DNA of 64,000 nt from Favolaschia claudopus. Its lineage: Eukaryota > Basidiomycota > Agaricomycetes > Agaricales > Mycenaceae. Of this stretch, positions 1 through 8,227 are shown piece after piece; position 1 is the first letter of the stretch, and each line of letters opens with the position of its first letter. The position numbers and the translations under genes were made by a program. Location: the NCBI GenBank assembly GCA_037176885.1, contig JAWWNJ010000021.1, positions 1,922,001 to 1,986,000 of the forward strand. The letters run 5' to 3'. Below the pieces are notes generated by a model. It searched no databases, was not told the origin of the DNA, and saw only the letters and a program-made list of their open reading frames with translations.

Positions 1-93
1 TCATCAAGCTTTCTCCCGGCGCTTCCAAGTCAGAAGGGGTGAAAATAGTGAGAATTTCCTTTTATGGTAATGCATTTAATTTCGCCGCAACTG
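1..93. mobile_element. Right end of a TA-flanked MITE (same family as 20459-20827)
   Basis: Bases ~51-93 match, with several substitutions, the right terminal repeat of the complete copy at 20459-20827: an AATTTCC stretch, then GCCGCAACTG, followed by the target dinucleotide TA at 94-95. The left end lies outside the window, and 1-50 are only loosely similar. A TA target site is typical of Tc1/mariner superfamily elements; assignment to that superfamily is inference. Confidence 0.5.
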
Positions 94-262
94 TAGGAGC
101 GAGCGAGCGAGAGAGATGGAAATGGCTCAAAACATATTTCTGTGTATTTGGGAGTTCTTGAAAATCACTCTTCAACCCAGTGAAATTCAGGTAGTTAAAG
201 GTGGGCCGAGCAAGGTACATGGTTCTGGTCACCAGTACCCAATGCCGTCACAGCGCTATAAC

Positions 263-420
263 GTTCCATTCGGTTGCGTCACTTCGGAGCACTTGTGAAA
301 AATTCCACGCCAAACTTCACTTCGGAGCACTTGACGTCACTTAAGAGTATTTCTCACCAAAAGTTTGGCGTGGAATTTTTCACAAGTGCTCCGAAATGAC
401 GCTCAGTGACGCTAAGGCTC
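263..420. repeat. Degenerate small inverted-repeat element (Tourist-like family)
   Basis: A GTCACTTCGGAGCACTTG-type block near 278-297 is repeated in inverted form near 380-400. AAAAATTCCACGCCAAACTT near 298-317 is the reverse complement of 361-380. The same sequence occurs as a cleaner element at 1782-1919. This copy has an internal partial duplication and eroded ends, so exact borders are uncertain. Confidence 0.5.
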
Positions 421-627
421 ATTACGGCTCTTTACATTACAGCCGCTCGCGAGCCGGCCCTGCCGAAGGCGGGGTGCTTAAGCTTGTACTTGAAAAGAGG
501 GCCAGGCCATCAGTCGCGTGACTTTTGACAGAAAATCACGGGGTCAATGTCGAGATGTTGAGATCGCACTAGACGTCGCGAGCGGAGCGAGCGCAGCGGG
601 GTTTGGGGCGGCCAGCCCCAACAAGCT

Positions 628-1065
628 TAGTGTTGCCGGGAGCTGAGTTGGAGCTGAACTCGAGTTGATTGCCCATCAGCTCGCTGTCAGCTCGAGTTGA
701 CCGGAGCTGGCTCAGAGCTGATACCGGATATGGGAATCTAGTGTCCCAGGGTTCATCTTTCCACCCGAAGGGCAAAATTTTAGGGGAGAATGGACCAAAT
801 TTTTATGTGGAAGGTTTTTCTGAGCTCTCTTCAAGCTCAAACTGTTTTTTATACGTCGAGAACGGCCAAGAAACGGCCAATACAGAAACTGGGGAGGGAG
901 TGTGATGTCACACAGTGTACACCACCAGAAATGTCACGTCGTCCGCTTTGGGTGACGAGGGTGGAGTCGAGGCGAGCTGGCATCACCTCGAGGTGCCACT
1001 TTTGGGAAGGGGTCGAGTTGGAGTTGAACTCAGCTCGGAGCTAGCTCCAGCTTCCGGCAACACTA
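628..1065. mobile_element. Non-autonomous hAT-type MITE with perfect 8-bp target duplication
   Basis: The ends are TAGTGTTGCCGG at 628-639 and its inverse CCGGCAACACTA at 1054-1065. Sub-terminal GAGCTGAGTT-type blocks are also inverted between the two sides. The element is bracketed by identical 8-bp direct repeats AACAAGCT at 620-627 and 1066-1073. An 8-bp target duplication and a YAGTG terminal repeat are diagnostic of hAT elements. The 438-bp interior has no convincing coding frame, so it would need a transposase in trans, for example from a relative of the remnant near 7090-7525. Confidence 0.8.
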
Positions 1066-1188
1066 AACAAGCTTTAGCTCCCTGCCTCCGGCACGGCCGA
1101 CTCGCCCAACAAGCTGTGTGACCGAACGGAGGTAGGTCGGCGAGCGCAGCGAGTCGGCCGTGCCGGAGGCAGGGAGCTAAAGCTTGTT
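1066..1188. repeat. Near-perfect 40-bp inverted repeat (fold-back)
   Basis: The arm beginning AACAAGCTTTAGCTCCCTGC at 1066 runs about 40 bp and is repeated in inverse at ~1149-1188, separated by ~43 bp. The left arm starts with the 8-bp hAT target duplication, so the hAT element at 628-1065 inserted at the edge of this palindrome. DNA or RNA from here would form a long hairpin. It may be the tip of an older fold-back element. Confidence 0.7.
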
Positions 1189-1248
1189 GGTGTCAGTGGT
1201 CGGAGGTTTATTTCCTGACATGTTCCCTCATGACTGAGAGGAGTCAAG

Positions 1249-1340
1249 GGTCATGTAGCTCAATGGCAGAGCACGAGGTCTGTGTATTCAGGTTCACGAC
1301 TATCACCTTTCGCGTTCCAGGTTCGACTCCTGGCTTGACC
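1249..1340 (+). tRNA. tRNA-like gene with probable intron; anticodon uncertain (GTG, His, is the best fit)
   Basis: An A-box-like TAGCTCAATGGCAGAGC forms a D-arm (GCTC/GAGC). A canonical B box GGTTCGACTCC sits in a perfect T-arm (CCAGG/CCTGG). Acceptor strands GGTCATG and CTTGACC pair except for one T-T mismatch. An anticodon stem GAGGT/ACCTT can form if ~20 nt in the loop are an intron, leaving CT-GTG in the loop. A TTTTT run at 1341-1345 fits a Pol III terminator. The mismatch and the pyrimidine 3' of the anticodon leave open a tRNA pseudogene or SINE head. Confidence 0.5.
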
Positions 1341-1632
1341 TTTTTGAGTTCAAATAGTACAGTAAATAAAGAACAACGAAAATCAATAAAACTCAAGGCC
1401 TCAAGGGGCCATCTGTCAAGCGCCATCAAAGATGAGGCCTTGCAGTATGCTCGTGTTTATGATTGTGTAAAACAGTCGCTAAGCACTGAAAGAATCGTTT
1501 TGCACGAGCCGATTGTCGAAAAAATGAAAATTATGAAATGATAGCCGAAAGAATTTGGTGGGTGTCCGGCACTGTAGCTCTGTAGACCTATAGCTGGTCA
1601 CCCAAATAGGAAAGTTAGTAAGTACACGTGCC

Positions 1633-1650
1633 TGATTGATTGATTGATTG
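1633..1650. repeat. TGAT microsatellite
   Basis: Four and a half tandem copies of TGAT in otherwise non-coding sequence. Confidence 0.8.
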
Positions 1651-1781
1651 CATCACTGATGTCTCAATTTACCCTTGAGAAAAAACAATTTATTGTGAGT
1701 TTTTATCCAGTGGACAAATGGTCTTGAGGGATTGAAGTACTATCTAATCGGAGTGTTTTGGCAAGAGGATCAAAGGTCTAA

Positions 1782-1919
1782 GGCTCCATTCGGTTGCGTC
1801 ACTTCGGAGCACTTGACGTCACTTAACAGTATTTCTCACCAAAAGTTTGGCGTGGAATTTTTCCCAAGTGCTCCAAAGTGACGCTAAGTTACGCTAAGAC
1901 ACGACAGCCGAATAGAGCC
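1782..1919. mobile_element. Tourist/PIF-Harbinger-like MITE with TAA target duplication
   Basis: The element begins GGCTCCATTCGG at 1782 and ends CCGAATAGAGCC at 1919, so the ends are imperfect inverted repeats. It is flanked by TAA on both sides (1779-1781 and 1920-1922). TWA target duplications and GGSYC-like ends are typical of PIF/Harbinger MITEs. Its interior is shared with 263-420. At 138 bp it has no coding capacity. Confidence 0.7.
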
Positions 1920-2070
1920 TAAGGTTTTGGATCACTCGTAATAAATTTCGTTCCTGCTTGGTGGTGTTTAGGCCGAGCGCACCATACAATTGGTTCCAAG
2001 AAGTGACACTTCCCCGCGGTCTTCCGCGTGGTACATTTATGGGAACTTGCTTCCCCATTCAACTAAGGTA

Positions 2071-2198
2071 CAGTGGCGGCGCCATCTGATGCCACCCCCC
2101 CGAAAAATGATGGGGCCCCAATCAACTCCGCTTGCATCAAAAGTTCCAGAAATGGGCTGTTCTATTTTTAGGGGTGGCATCAGATGGCGCCGCCACTG
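2071..2198. mobile_element. 128-bp TA-flanked MITE with ~30-bp perfect terminal repeats
   Basis: The left end CAGTGGCGGCGCCATCTGAT is exactly inverted at the right end, with arms of about 28-30 bp. TA dinucleotides flank it at 2069-2070 and 2199-2200. The unpaired centre is about 70 bp. TA target sites point to Tc1/mariner-type mobilisation. Confidence 0.75.
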
Positions 2199-2209
2199 TA
2201 GGCGTCAGT

Positions 2210-2340
2210 CACGAAAAATTCATTTCGAGGGCTTTAATTCGCCGGAAATAGCCTCAGATTGCCGAGGGTTTTACTGGGCGGAGCGATCGGCTTTAATCGG
2301 TCTGGCGAGCGATTTGCCATCACCCTTGGAATGCAACCAT
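2210..2340 (-). repeat. Dispersed copy of the 141-bp repeat found in tandem at 5691-5968
   Basis: The sequence from ~2215 to ~2335 is the reverse complement, at moderate divergence, of the unit duplicated at 5691-5968. Both contain the blocks TTCGCCGGAAATAGCCTCAGATT and CGGTCTGGCGA..GATTTGCCATCACCCTTGGAATG in the same order. No gene is apparent. Confidence 0.6.
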
Positions 2341-2609
2341 ACCAGACTTGGGGAGGGGCCAGTGTGGATGCAACTTTGAAAGCGTGAGCCAGCGGAAGCG
2401 GGAAAGCGCATCAGCAACAGAATTCTCGTCCGTTGAGATCCAAAGTGGGCAAAAAGTGAAGTCCTGTTGAACGGTCATGCTTACACATCTCTCCCTCTCG
2501 AGAACTCAAGCCAATCCCGACGAGTTAGCGTGGTAGATTTAGATTACTCTTATTTACCAGAGTCCTTTGTAGACAGAGCTAGCCAAATAAAACTGTTAAC
2601 TGTTAACCA
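2341..2609. other. No gene recognised
   Basis: Non-coding sequence between the dispersed repeat and the Helitron remnant. No structured feature was seen. Confidence 0.5.
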
Positions 2610-4363
2610 ATTCACTTGAAGCCCACTACCGTCGAAGCTCTTGCACAAAAAATGATGGATAGTGTCTCTGACCCTAGGTGCTCTTTAGTCTCTTGTAAAC
2701 AGACGCTACAACAAAAAATGTCCTCGTACAGTACCTGCGGTTTGTGGGGAAGCTTGATTCATCGGTATTGCGGATGCTTACAAATCCACGTACGGCTTTG
2801 TCGTGGCTTTGTCAGCACGCGTGCGCGCGCGCGCGGTTTTTCCGTGTTGTTTCGGAGAGTGCCGGATCTGTGGGAATCTATCCACGTGACCTTAGGGGAC
2901 TTTTGGGTCGCTTTTCATTTATTAAGTTGGCATGCTCAACCTTGCTTGAACCTCATGTCCGATGGATGGATAGATAGTCCGACAGCTCTATACTGTACTT
3001 GCGTTCAGAGATGCACTGATGCGGCTTCGAACTTACGAAACCACTGCAGAGGATCACGAGATGTATTCAACCCGGTTTTGGCAGAATTTGTCTCCTTTAG
3101 AGCAAGATGAATTTCGTGAAGTCTTGCATTTACTTCCGACCAAAGAAGCGGTTGACAAAACACAGTTACAGTGCCAAGCATCACATCACGGTTCCTTTTT
3201 TGGCAGGGAACGGCATCAAAAGTTGAACTCGAAACTACATTATGCCGTCATCACCATTCAACTTAAAAACAGTGTAAAACGTCTCTATGGATGTGTAGCA
3301 ACTCATCTTGTGCTTTGCAAGGCAATTGAACAAGTTCTTGTATTTTCACCTCCGAAAAAGTGAAACAAACCCTAATGATAGCTGATGCCATCATCAAATT
3401 CCCATGTCGGTTAGGGTTAAGGTCACGTGCATCCCGGACTTTGCCGCCCCAACGTTCGGCGGATCACCCAGGTAGGTCTCGACTACACTCGGCTACCACT
3501 TTTTCTGGGTTTCTGCATCACTACTGAACACATCTAGACACATCTGGCCTCAATCCATCCAAAATTAGAGCCAAAAGCATGCTTTTATTTTTTCCAGACG
3601 CGAAAAAAAGTGAAACACCGTGGGAAAAAGTGAGTTCTCGACGCCAAACGCATTCTTTTGGTCGGTTTCCTTCCTTAGAAAATCAGAAATAAATCACAAA
3701 AATTTATGTTCGGCCGAAAAAGCAGTGTTGGAGAAGTGATGCTTGGCACTGTAGCAGCACTCAATAAGCCTGTGGCTTGCTGCAGAGCTAAGCATCACCG
3801 TGTTAACGGAGCAAAATCTAGGAAAGCATCAGCTGAGGATGCTGAGGGGTTGGAGGCAGAGATCTTTCTAGTGTGAACATCAAAGGGGTTAGTCAATGGG
3901 ACTCAGGGTGTTGTCAAAAAAAAAATTGGTACTTGCCAGGCAGCCCAAGAAAAGATTTGCCAGCTGTCGTGTTTGTACACTGTCCGGAATATACAGGTAT
4001 GTGTTTCCAAGTTCAGTCTGTCAAATGGTTTAAAATAGGAAAAATAGGACCACCAACTGAAGTCTGGGAAGGTGTACAACCAGATTAATATTGGTCCTAT
4101 TCTTCCGAGAACAGCAGAATGGGAATCTAATGGACTGCCATTCTCACGAACACAATTCCCTCTGACTCTAGCCTGGGCAATTACCATTCACAAAAGTCAG
4201 GGTCTAACCCTCGAGAAAGCAGTGATTGATCTGGGTAGACAAGACTTTGCTCTTGGCCTGTCATTTGTTGCAATCTCAAGGGTAAAAACGTTGAAGGGAA
4301 CAGCTTGTCGTTCACCTTTTGTTCTGGAAAGATTGCAAAAATCGAAAGTTAGTTATATACAGC
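2610..4363 (+). pseudogene. Helitron helicase (PIF1-like) C-terminal remnant, interrupted by a MITE
   Basis: Residues read from ~3010 contain FWQNLSPLEQDEF and LHLLPTKEAV. After the inserted element at 3169-3751 the frame continues with AKHHRVNGAKSRKASAEDAE, then a GLVNGTQG motif, LPAVVFVHCPEYTG and RTQFPLTLAWAITIHKSQGLTL..FVAISRV. This is the order seen in the PIF1-type helicase of fungal Helitron RepHel proteins; the IHKSQGLT block is a late helicase motif. The N-terminal Rep and early helicase motifs are absent. Damage includes an in-frame stop near 3873, a homopolymer frameshift at the A-run near 3917, a disrupted stretch around 4000-4085 and a hAT-like insertion at 4364. Sequence at 2616-2720 may be an upstream exon of the same protein, less certainly. 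Non-functional. Confidence 0.8.
3169..3751. mobile_element. 583-bp TA MITE inserted in the Helitron helicase
   Basis: The ends are CAGTGCCAAGCATCAC and its exact inverse GTGATGCTTGGCACTG, flanked by TA at 3167-3168 and 3752-3753. Removing the element plus one TA joins ..VDKTQL to AALNKPVACC.. in a single frame that matches the helicase family order. This confirms both borders to the base. Confidence 0.85.
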
Positions 4364-5206
4364 CAGTGTTGGCCGTAAGGGATAAGGCCTTAATTGCGTT
4401 AAGGGTTATTAAGGCCTTATCATAACCCTTAGAGCAACGGCCGCCGAGCTTATAAGGTCTTAAGGTGTCGGGCCGCTGCTCCGGCTACCGATTGATTGAT
4501 CGCCGGGGAAGCTCGGCTAAGCTTTTATCTTGCTCTCTCCCGCCATGTCCAGTCCAATGCAGGCTCATTTCATTGAGTTAGTTCAGACTACCAACCAAAC
4601 TGCAGCCAGATCTTCTCCTACATATTATAAGGGATGCGTAGAACATGAGAGGGAATTGTTGGTAGAAGCCGGCATCTACGACAGCGTGGATTGGCAGGTC
4701 ATTTCGTGACGGTGCGTAATACTCATCAAGTCTTGCCGAGAATTTTACGTTGAATTTTATTTATGTAGCTTGCATAAGAGCAGGGTAGAGCAGGGTCCGT
4801 AGAAAGGCACCCGATATTCCTGGATGGACCGTATCCTCGGGGGTGGCAATGTTGAATATGCATGCCCATACGCCTCAAAAATAAAATCTGCACTCGAGGA
4901 TGCTGCGGCAGTGCGAGCCCAGTTTTGGAAACAGTTGCATTTGCCGACAACGCCGACTCTGTTCGTACCACGAGGACTGGTTTGAGGGCCTCCACTCGAA
5001 TTTTAGAGGTTGTTGATAAGTACTATCATGGCTGTACATAGGCATTTTGCGGAATAATTGGGTGATATTGAGACCTCTTGACTGTGCGAAAATACTTCCC
5101 AAAAAGGAAATTAAGCTCATAACCCCATAACCCCATATTAAGGCTTAAGGCTTATGAACCCTTAGAGGTCCCTGGGGTCGGGTCTTAACCCTTAATTGCA
5201 ACACTG
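4364..5206. mobile_element. hAT-like non-autonomous element
   Basis: It starts CAGTGTTGGCCGTAAGGG and ends CCCTTAATTGCAACACTG, giving CAGTGTTG-type terminal repeats. Flanking octamers TATACAGC (4356-4363) and CTTACAGC (5207-5214) agree at six of eight positions, consistent with an aged 8-bp target duplication. Sub-terminal AAGGCCTTA/TTAAGGC motifs occur at both ends and again at 7877-7950. It truncates the Helitron helicase frame. No transposase was seen inside. Confidence 0.65.
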
Positions 5207-5258
5207 CTTACAGCCGATATAACCGGTTATAGCAAGGTTATATATTGAGGTTAAGGTA

Positions 5259-5692
5259 GACGCCATCCACCCTCGACAAACATCACGTGTCTGATTGTGA
5301 CACTTCCTCTTTCGTTACCTCCCCTCCGTAGAACTACTCTCCGGTACTTTGAAGCAAAATCCTTCGACCAGATCACAGATATTGCTGTTCTGATACTTTT
5401 ATTCCTCATACCCAGCATACAAAAGCCAACGGCTGAAGTGGAATTACTGATTGTTGGGAAATCGGTGCTTGCCGTGATGGAAAGCCATTCACACATCAAT
5501 TTTTAATTCCTCTGCGCAGAGGAACGTGGTTGAACTAATGACATTTTCACATATAAACAAACAGTCTGGTCGAAGGGATTTGCTCAAATGTCCCTGGTGG
5601 TGGAAGAATACTTAAACTGTTTTTACCATTGCAGCCCAAGATAGAAGTGTGACAGTCATGTCATGTGATGTTTGTCGAGGGTGGATGGCGTC
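5259..5692. mobile_element. 434-bp element with ~28-bp terminal inverted repeats
   Basis: GACGCCATCCACCCTCGACA.. at 5259-5286 is repeated in inverse ending at 5692. The target duplication is unclear because the right end abuts the 141-bp tandem repeat. An open frame of 69 codons inside has no recognisable domain. Confidence 0.6.
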
Positions 5693-5968
5693 GGCAACCC
5701 CGCCATTCCAAGGGTGATGGCAAATCGGTCGCCAGACCGATTAAAGCCGATGGCCACGGCCAGTAAAACCCTCGCCAATCTGAGGCTATTTCCGGCGAAA
5801 TAAAGCCCTCGAAATGACCGATTTTTCGGCGTCGGCAACCCCGCCATTCCAAGGGTGATGGCAAATCGGTCGCCAGACCGATTAAAGCCGATGGCCACGG
5901 CCAGTAAAACCCTCGCCAATCTGAGGCTATTTCCGGCGAAATAAAGCCCTCGAAATGACCGATTTTTC
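5691..5968. repeat. Tandem duplication of a 141-bp unit
   Basis: Two almost identical copies, 5691-5831 and 5832-5968, begin TCGGCAACCCCGCCATTCC. A third, diverged and inverted copy is at 2210-2340. The high identity of the two tandem copies suggests a recent duplication. Confidence 0.85.
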
Positions 5969-6046
5969 CAGTGCTAGTTCCCACAAGCTCGGAGCAATCG
6001 GCAATGATCCCGGGCCAAGTCACATGCCTTACTCCACGATGACATA

Positions 6047-6684
6047 CACCGCCAACCGTTTGACGGTGGAAATCCACCGAATCTGAAATCTGTGGAATTC
6101 CTGCGGCAGAATCCCTGGAAATGTGGTCGAAACCGGTGGAAATTCACTGCTCGGCAAGTCGCTGGAAATCCACAGGAAGATTCGGTGGGTTGCCAGCGGT
6201 CGGCAATGGCATCAAGCACGCGACTGATGCCATGTAGTGACTTCAGTGTGACTGCACTGTCCACTGCGGCAAATGAGGGGGCTACCAGTGCACTTTAGGT
6301 TGTTCAAGGTGGCTCAGTTTTGACTGTTCAACCAATCTGAGAGCTAGCATCGTGTTCAGGGCGGAAAATTGAACAGAAGAGTGAAGTAAAAGGGACAAGC
6401 AGCCAGGGTGGATAGGTAGCCGCACAATATAGACTGACTACTTTCCCCTTCCCTCAAGCATTCTTGGCATAGTAGTAACGGCTATGGGTTGTTCCTTCAA
6501 GTTCTTACACATTTTTGCGCGTGAGTTCGATCCTGCCAGCGGCCATTCTTTTCCGATTCCACGCTGTCTGGGCGGTTCGGTGGATTTCCAGCGACTTGCC
6601 GACCAGTGGATTTCCACCGAATCTGTTGCTTGTTTCCAGCGAAAACCAAATCCCTGGAATTCCACCGCCAAACGGTTGGCAGTG
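6047..6684. mobile_element. 638-bp TA-flanked fold-back MITE
   Basis: The ends CACCGCCAACCGTTTG (6047) and CAAACGGTTGGCAGTG (ending 6684) are imperfect inverses, flanked by TA at 6045-6046 and 6685-6686. Complementarity extends inward: the block around 6137-6180 is inverted at ~6570-6610, so long parts of the element can fold back. No coding potential was seen. Confidence 0.7.
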
Positions 6685-7089
6685 TAGGGCTTTGGGGATT
6701 TGACAGGAAAGTGGGAAATCTGCAGGAGGCCTGCGTCATAGGTGGCTGTGTAGTGCCAAAAGAGGGAGTTCCCCTGACAAAATCAGCGGAAACAGCGTGT
6801 GTAATATTTCGCAAGAGGGTGTGCATTTTTTTCTACCTTGGCTACGCCATTTTCATTTTGATGGCTCGTCAAGGGAATTCAAACTCAGATCGACCGGTCT
6901 CTCTGTGAACGATTTGTCTTCACGCGAGAGATCGGTCACCGGTCTATCCAACTCTGGCTCGGACTCGCGCGCATCTTTCCGTTCCCATTCCAGGTCAGGG
7001 ACACCGGCTGCTGCCCATGCCGGAATAGCGAGAGCTGCTGCTCGTTTTCGCAATGTTTCACAGTCACTTGATTTCTCAGATAATGCGAA

Positions 7090-7525
7090 CACTGGCGCTG
7101 TGGTTCAGACTGTCGAAGACGAGATGAAGCACTACATGACTAGTCCAATACCTTCACGTCAGCAAACAGACATGATCGGATACTGGACAGTGAGTACAGC
7201 ATCATTTCATACTCAAACCACCGCTCTAGTGACGTTGTCAGAATCACGGGAAACCGACCTGGCCCAGGATCTACCGTCTATTCTGTGATTATGCTCCCAT
7301 CCAAGCGACATCGGTTCCTTCCGAGCGCGTTTTCTCTTCGTCGGCGGAGACTGATACGAAACGGCGCAATCGTATCAGTCCCGTTCTGATGGAGGCGTTA
7401 CAGATGCTCAAATTTAACTTCAAGAAATCACGACTCAACTTCATGTCGGGATGGCAGTCCAATCCGGCAGCAGATTCAGAAGACGATAAAGATTGGTTGC
7501 GAAAGCTTGTTGCGAGTACTACAGG
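7090..7525 (+). pseudogene. hAT transposase C-terminal (dimerisation) remnant
   Basis: Two frames carry parts of a hAT transposase tail: EDEMKHYMTSP..DMIGYW near 7108-7190, and after a frame break DYAPIQATSVPSERVFSSSA..TKRRNRISPVLMEALQMLKF near 7285-7425. The SVPSERVFSSS and LSP-type helices are the hallmark of the hAT C-terminal dimerisation domain. The stop near 7286 could reflect an unspliced intron or real decay. The catalytic core and BED finger are missing, so it cannot act on its own, but it shows that an autonomous hAT once existed here. Confidence 0.8.
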
Positions 7526-7729
7526 AGCCGGAGAGAGCCGGTGCTCGCTCACAACTTACACTTTCTCTGGAATTTGCGGACAACGAGTACGTAGATATGC
7601 CAGAGGACAGACTTGTGCAACATTAACTATCATTTCTACATCCTGTCGATATGTTACTACATTCTACCTATGTTACCTATACCTCGAATGTGCTTATATC
7701 ATCTCCTGTCAGTTTGTACAGAAATCGGC

Positions 7730-7870
7730 CGACTTGAGCGACTCGAGTCCACTTCGAGCAACTTCAAATGACTTGGGTGCACCCAAGTCGAGTCGAGTCG
7801 AGTCGAGTCCTTCCCGAAGTCGACTTTTCAAGTCGAGACTCGACTTTCTGAGTAACGGCTGGATACCTCG
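7730..7870. repeat. GAGTC-rich low-complexity tract
   Basis: Irregular repeats of ACTCGAGT / GAGTC, including four consecutive GAGTC units near 7793-7810, are probably sub-terminal repeats of the hAT-like element whose end follows at 7950. Confidence 0.5.
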
Positions 7871-7876
7871 GGGGCC

Positions 7877-7950
7877 TGTGCTTAAGGCTTATGTTAAGGC
7901 CTTAATAAGCCTTAACCTCAATAAGGCCTTATCCCTTAGGGCGAACACTG
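7877..7950 (-). mobile_element. Solo end of a hAT-like element (family of 4364-5206)
   Basis: AAGGCCTTATCCCTTAGGGC..AACACTG ending at 7950 is the inverse of the left end at 4364 (CAGTGTTGGCCGTAAGGGATAAGGCC). No partner end with a matching octamer was found upstream. Confidence 0.5.
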
Positions 7951-8227
7951 CCCTGGTTTGACTCCCAGCGGCCTGAGGAATGTTCTACATCACGCTAAAA
8001 CACAAAGTTCCGTCACCTTTCCTTGGTCCGAGGCTCTGGGAGCCGGTTATCTGCATGTGGCTGTGCATTCGGTCATTTTCTTTGGGTCCGCCAAGGGTCC
8101 GCCATTTACAAGTTGGATAGTTACAATCAAATTGAGTCGTTTGCCGCAGTGTTCGAGGCAAATCAAGTTTGTTTCCCCGTGAATCATTTGTTTCGAACTT
8201 TCCCACACCTAATCGGGTCGTCGAGAA

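Noticed and set aside
7958..8227. 5' LTR of the gypsy half-element
   Set aside because: No matching copy downstream of either half was seen, so an LTR cannot be supported.
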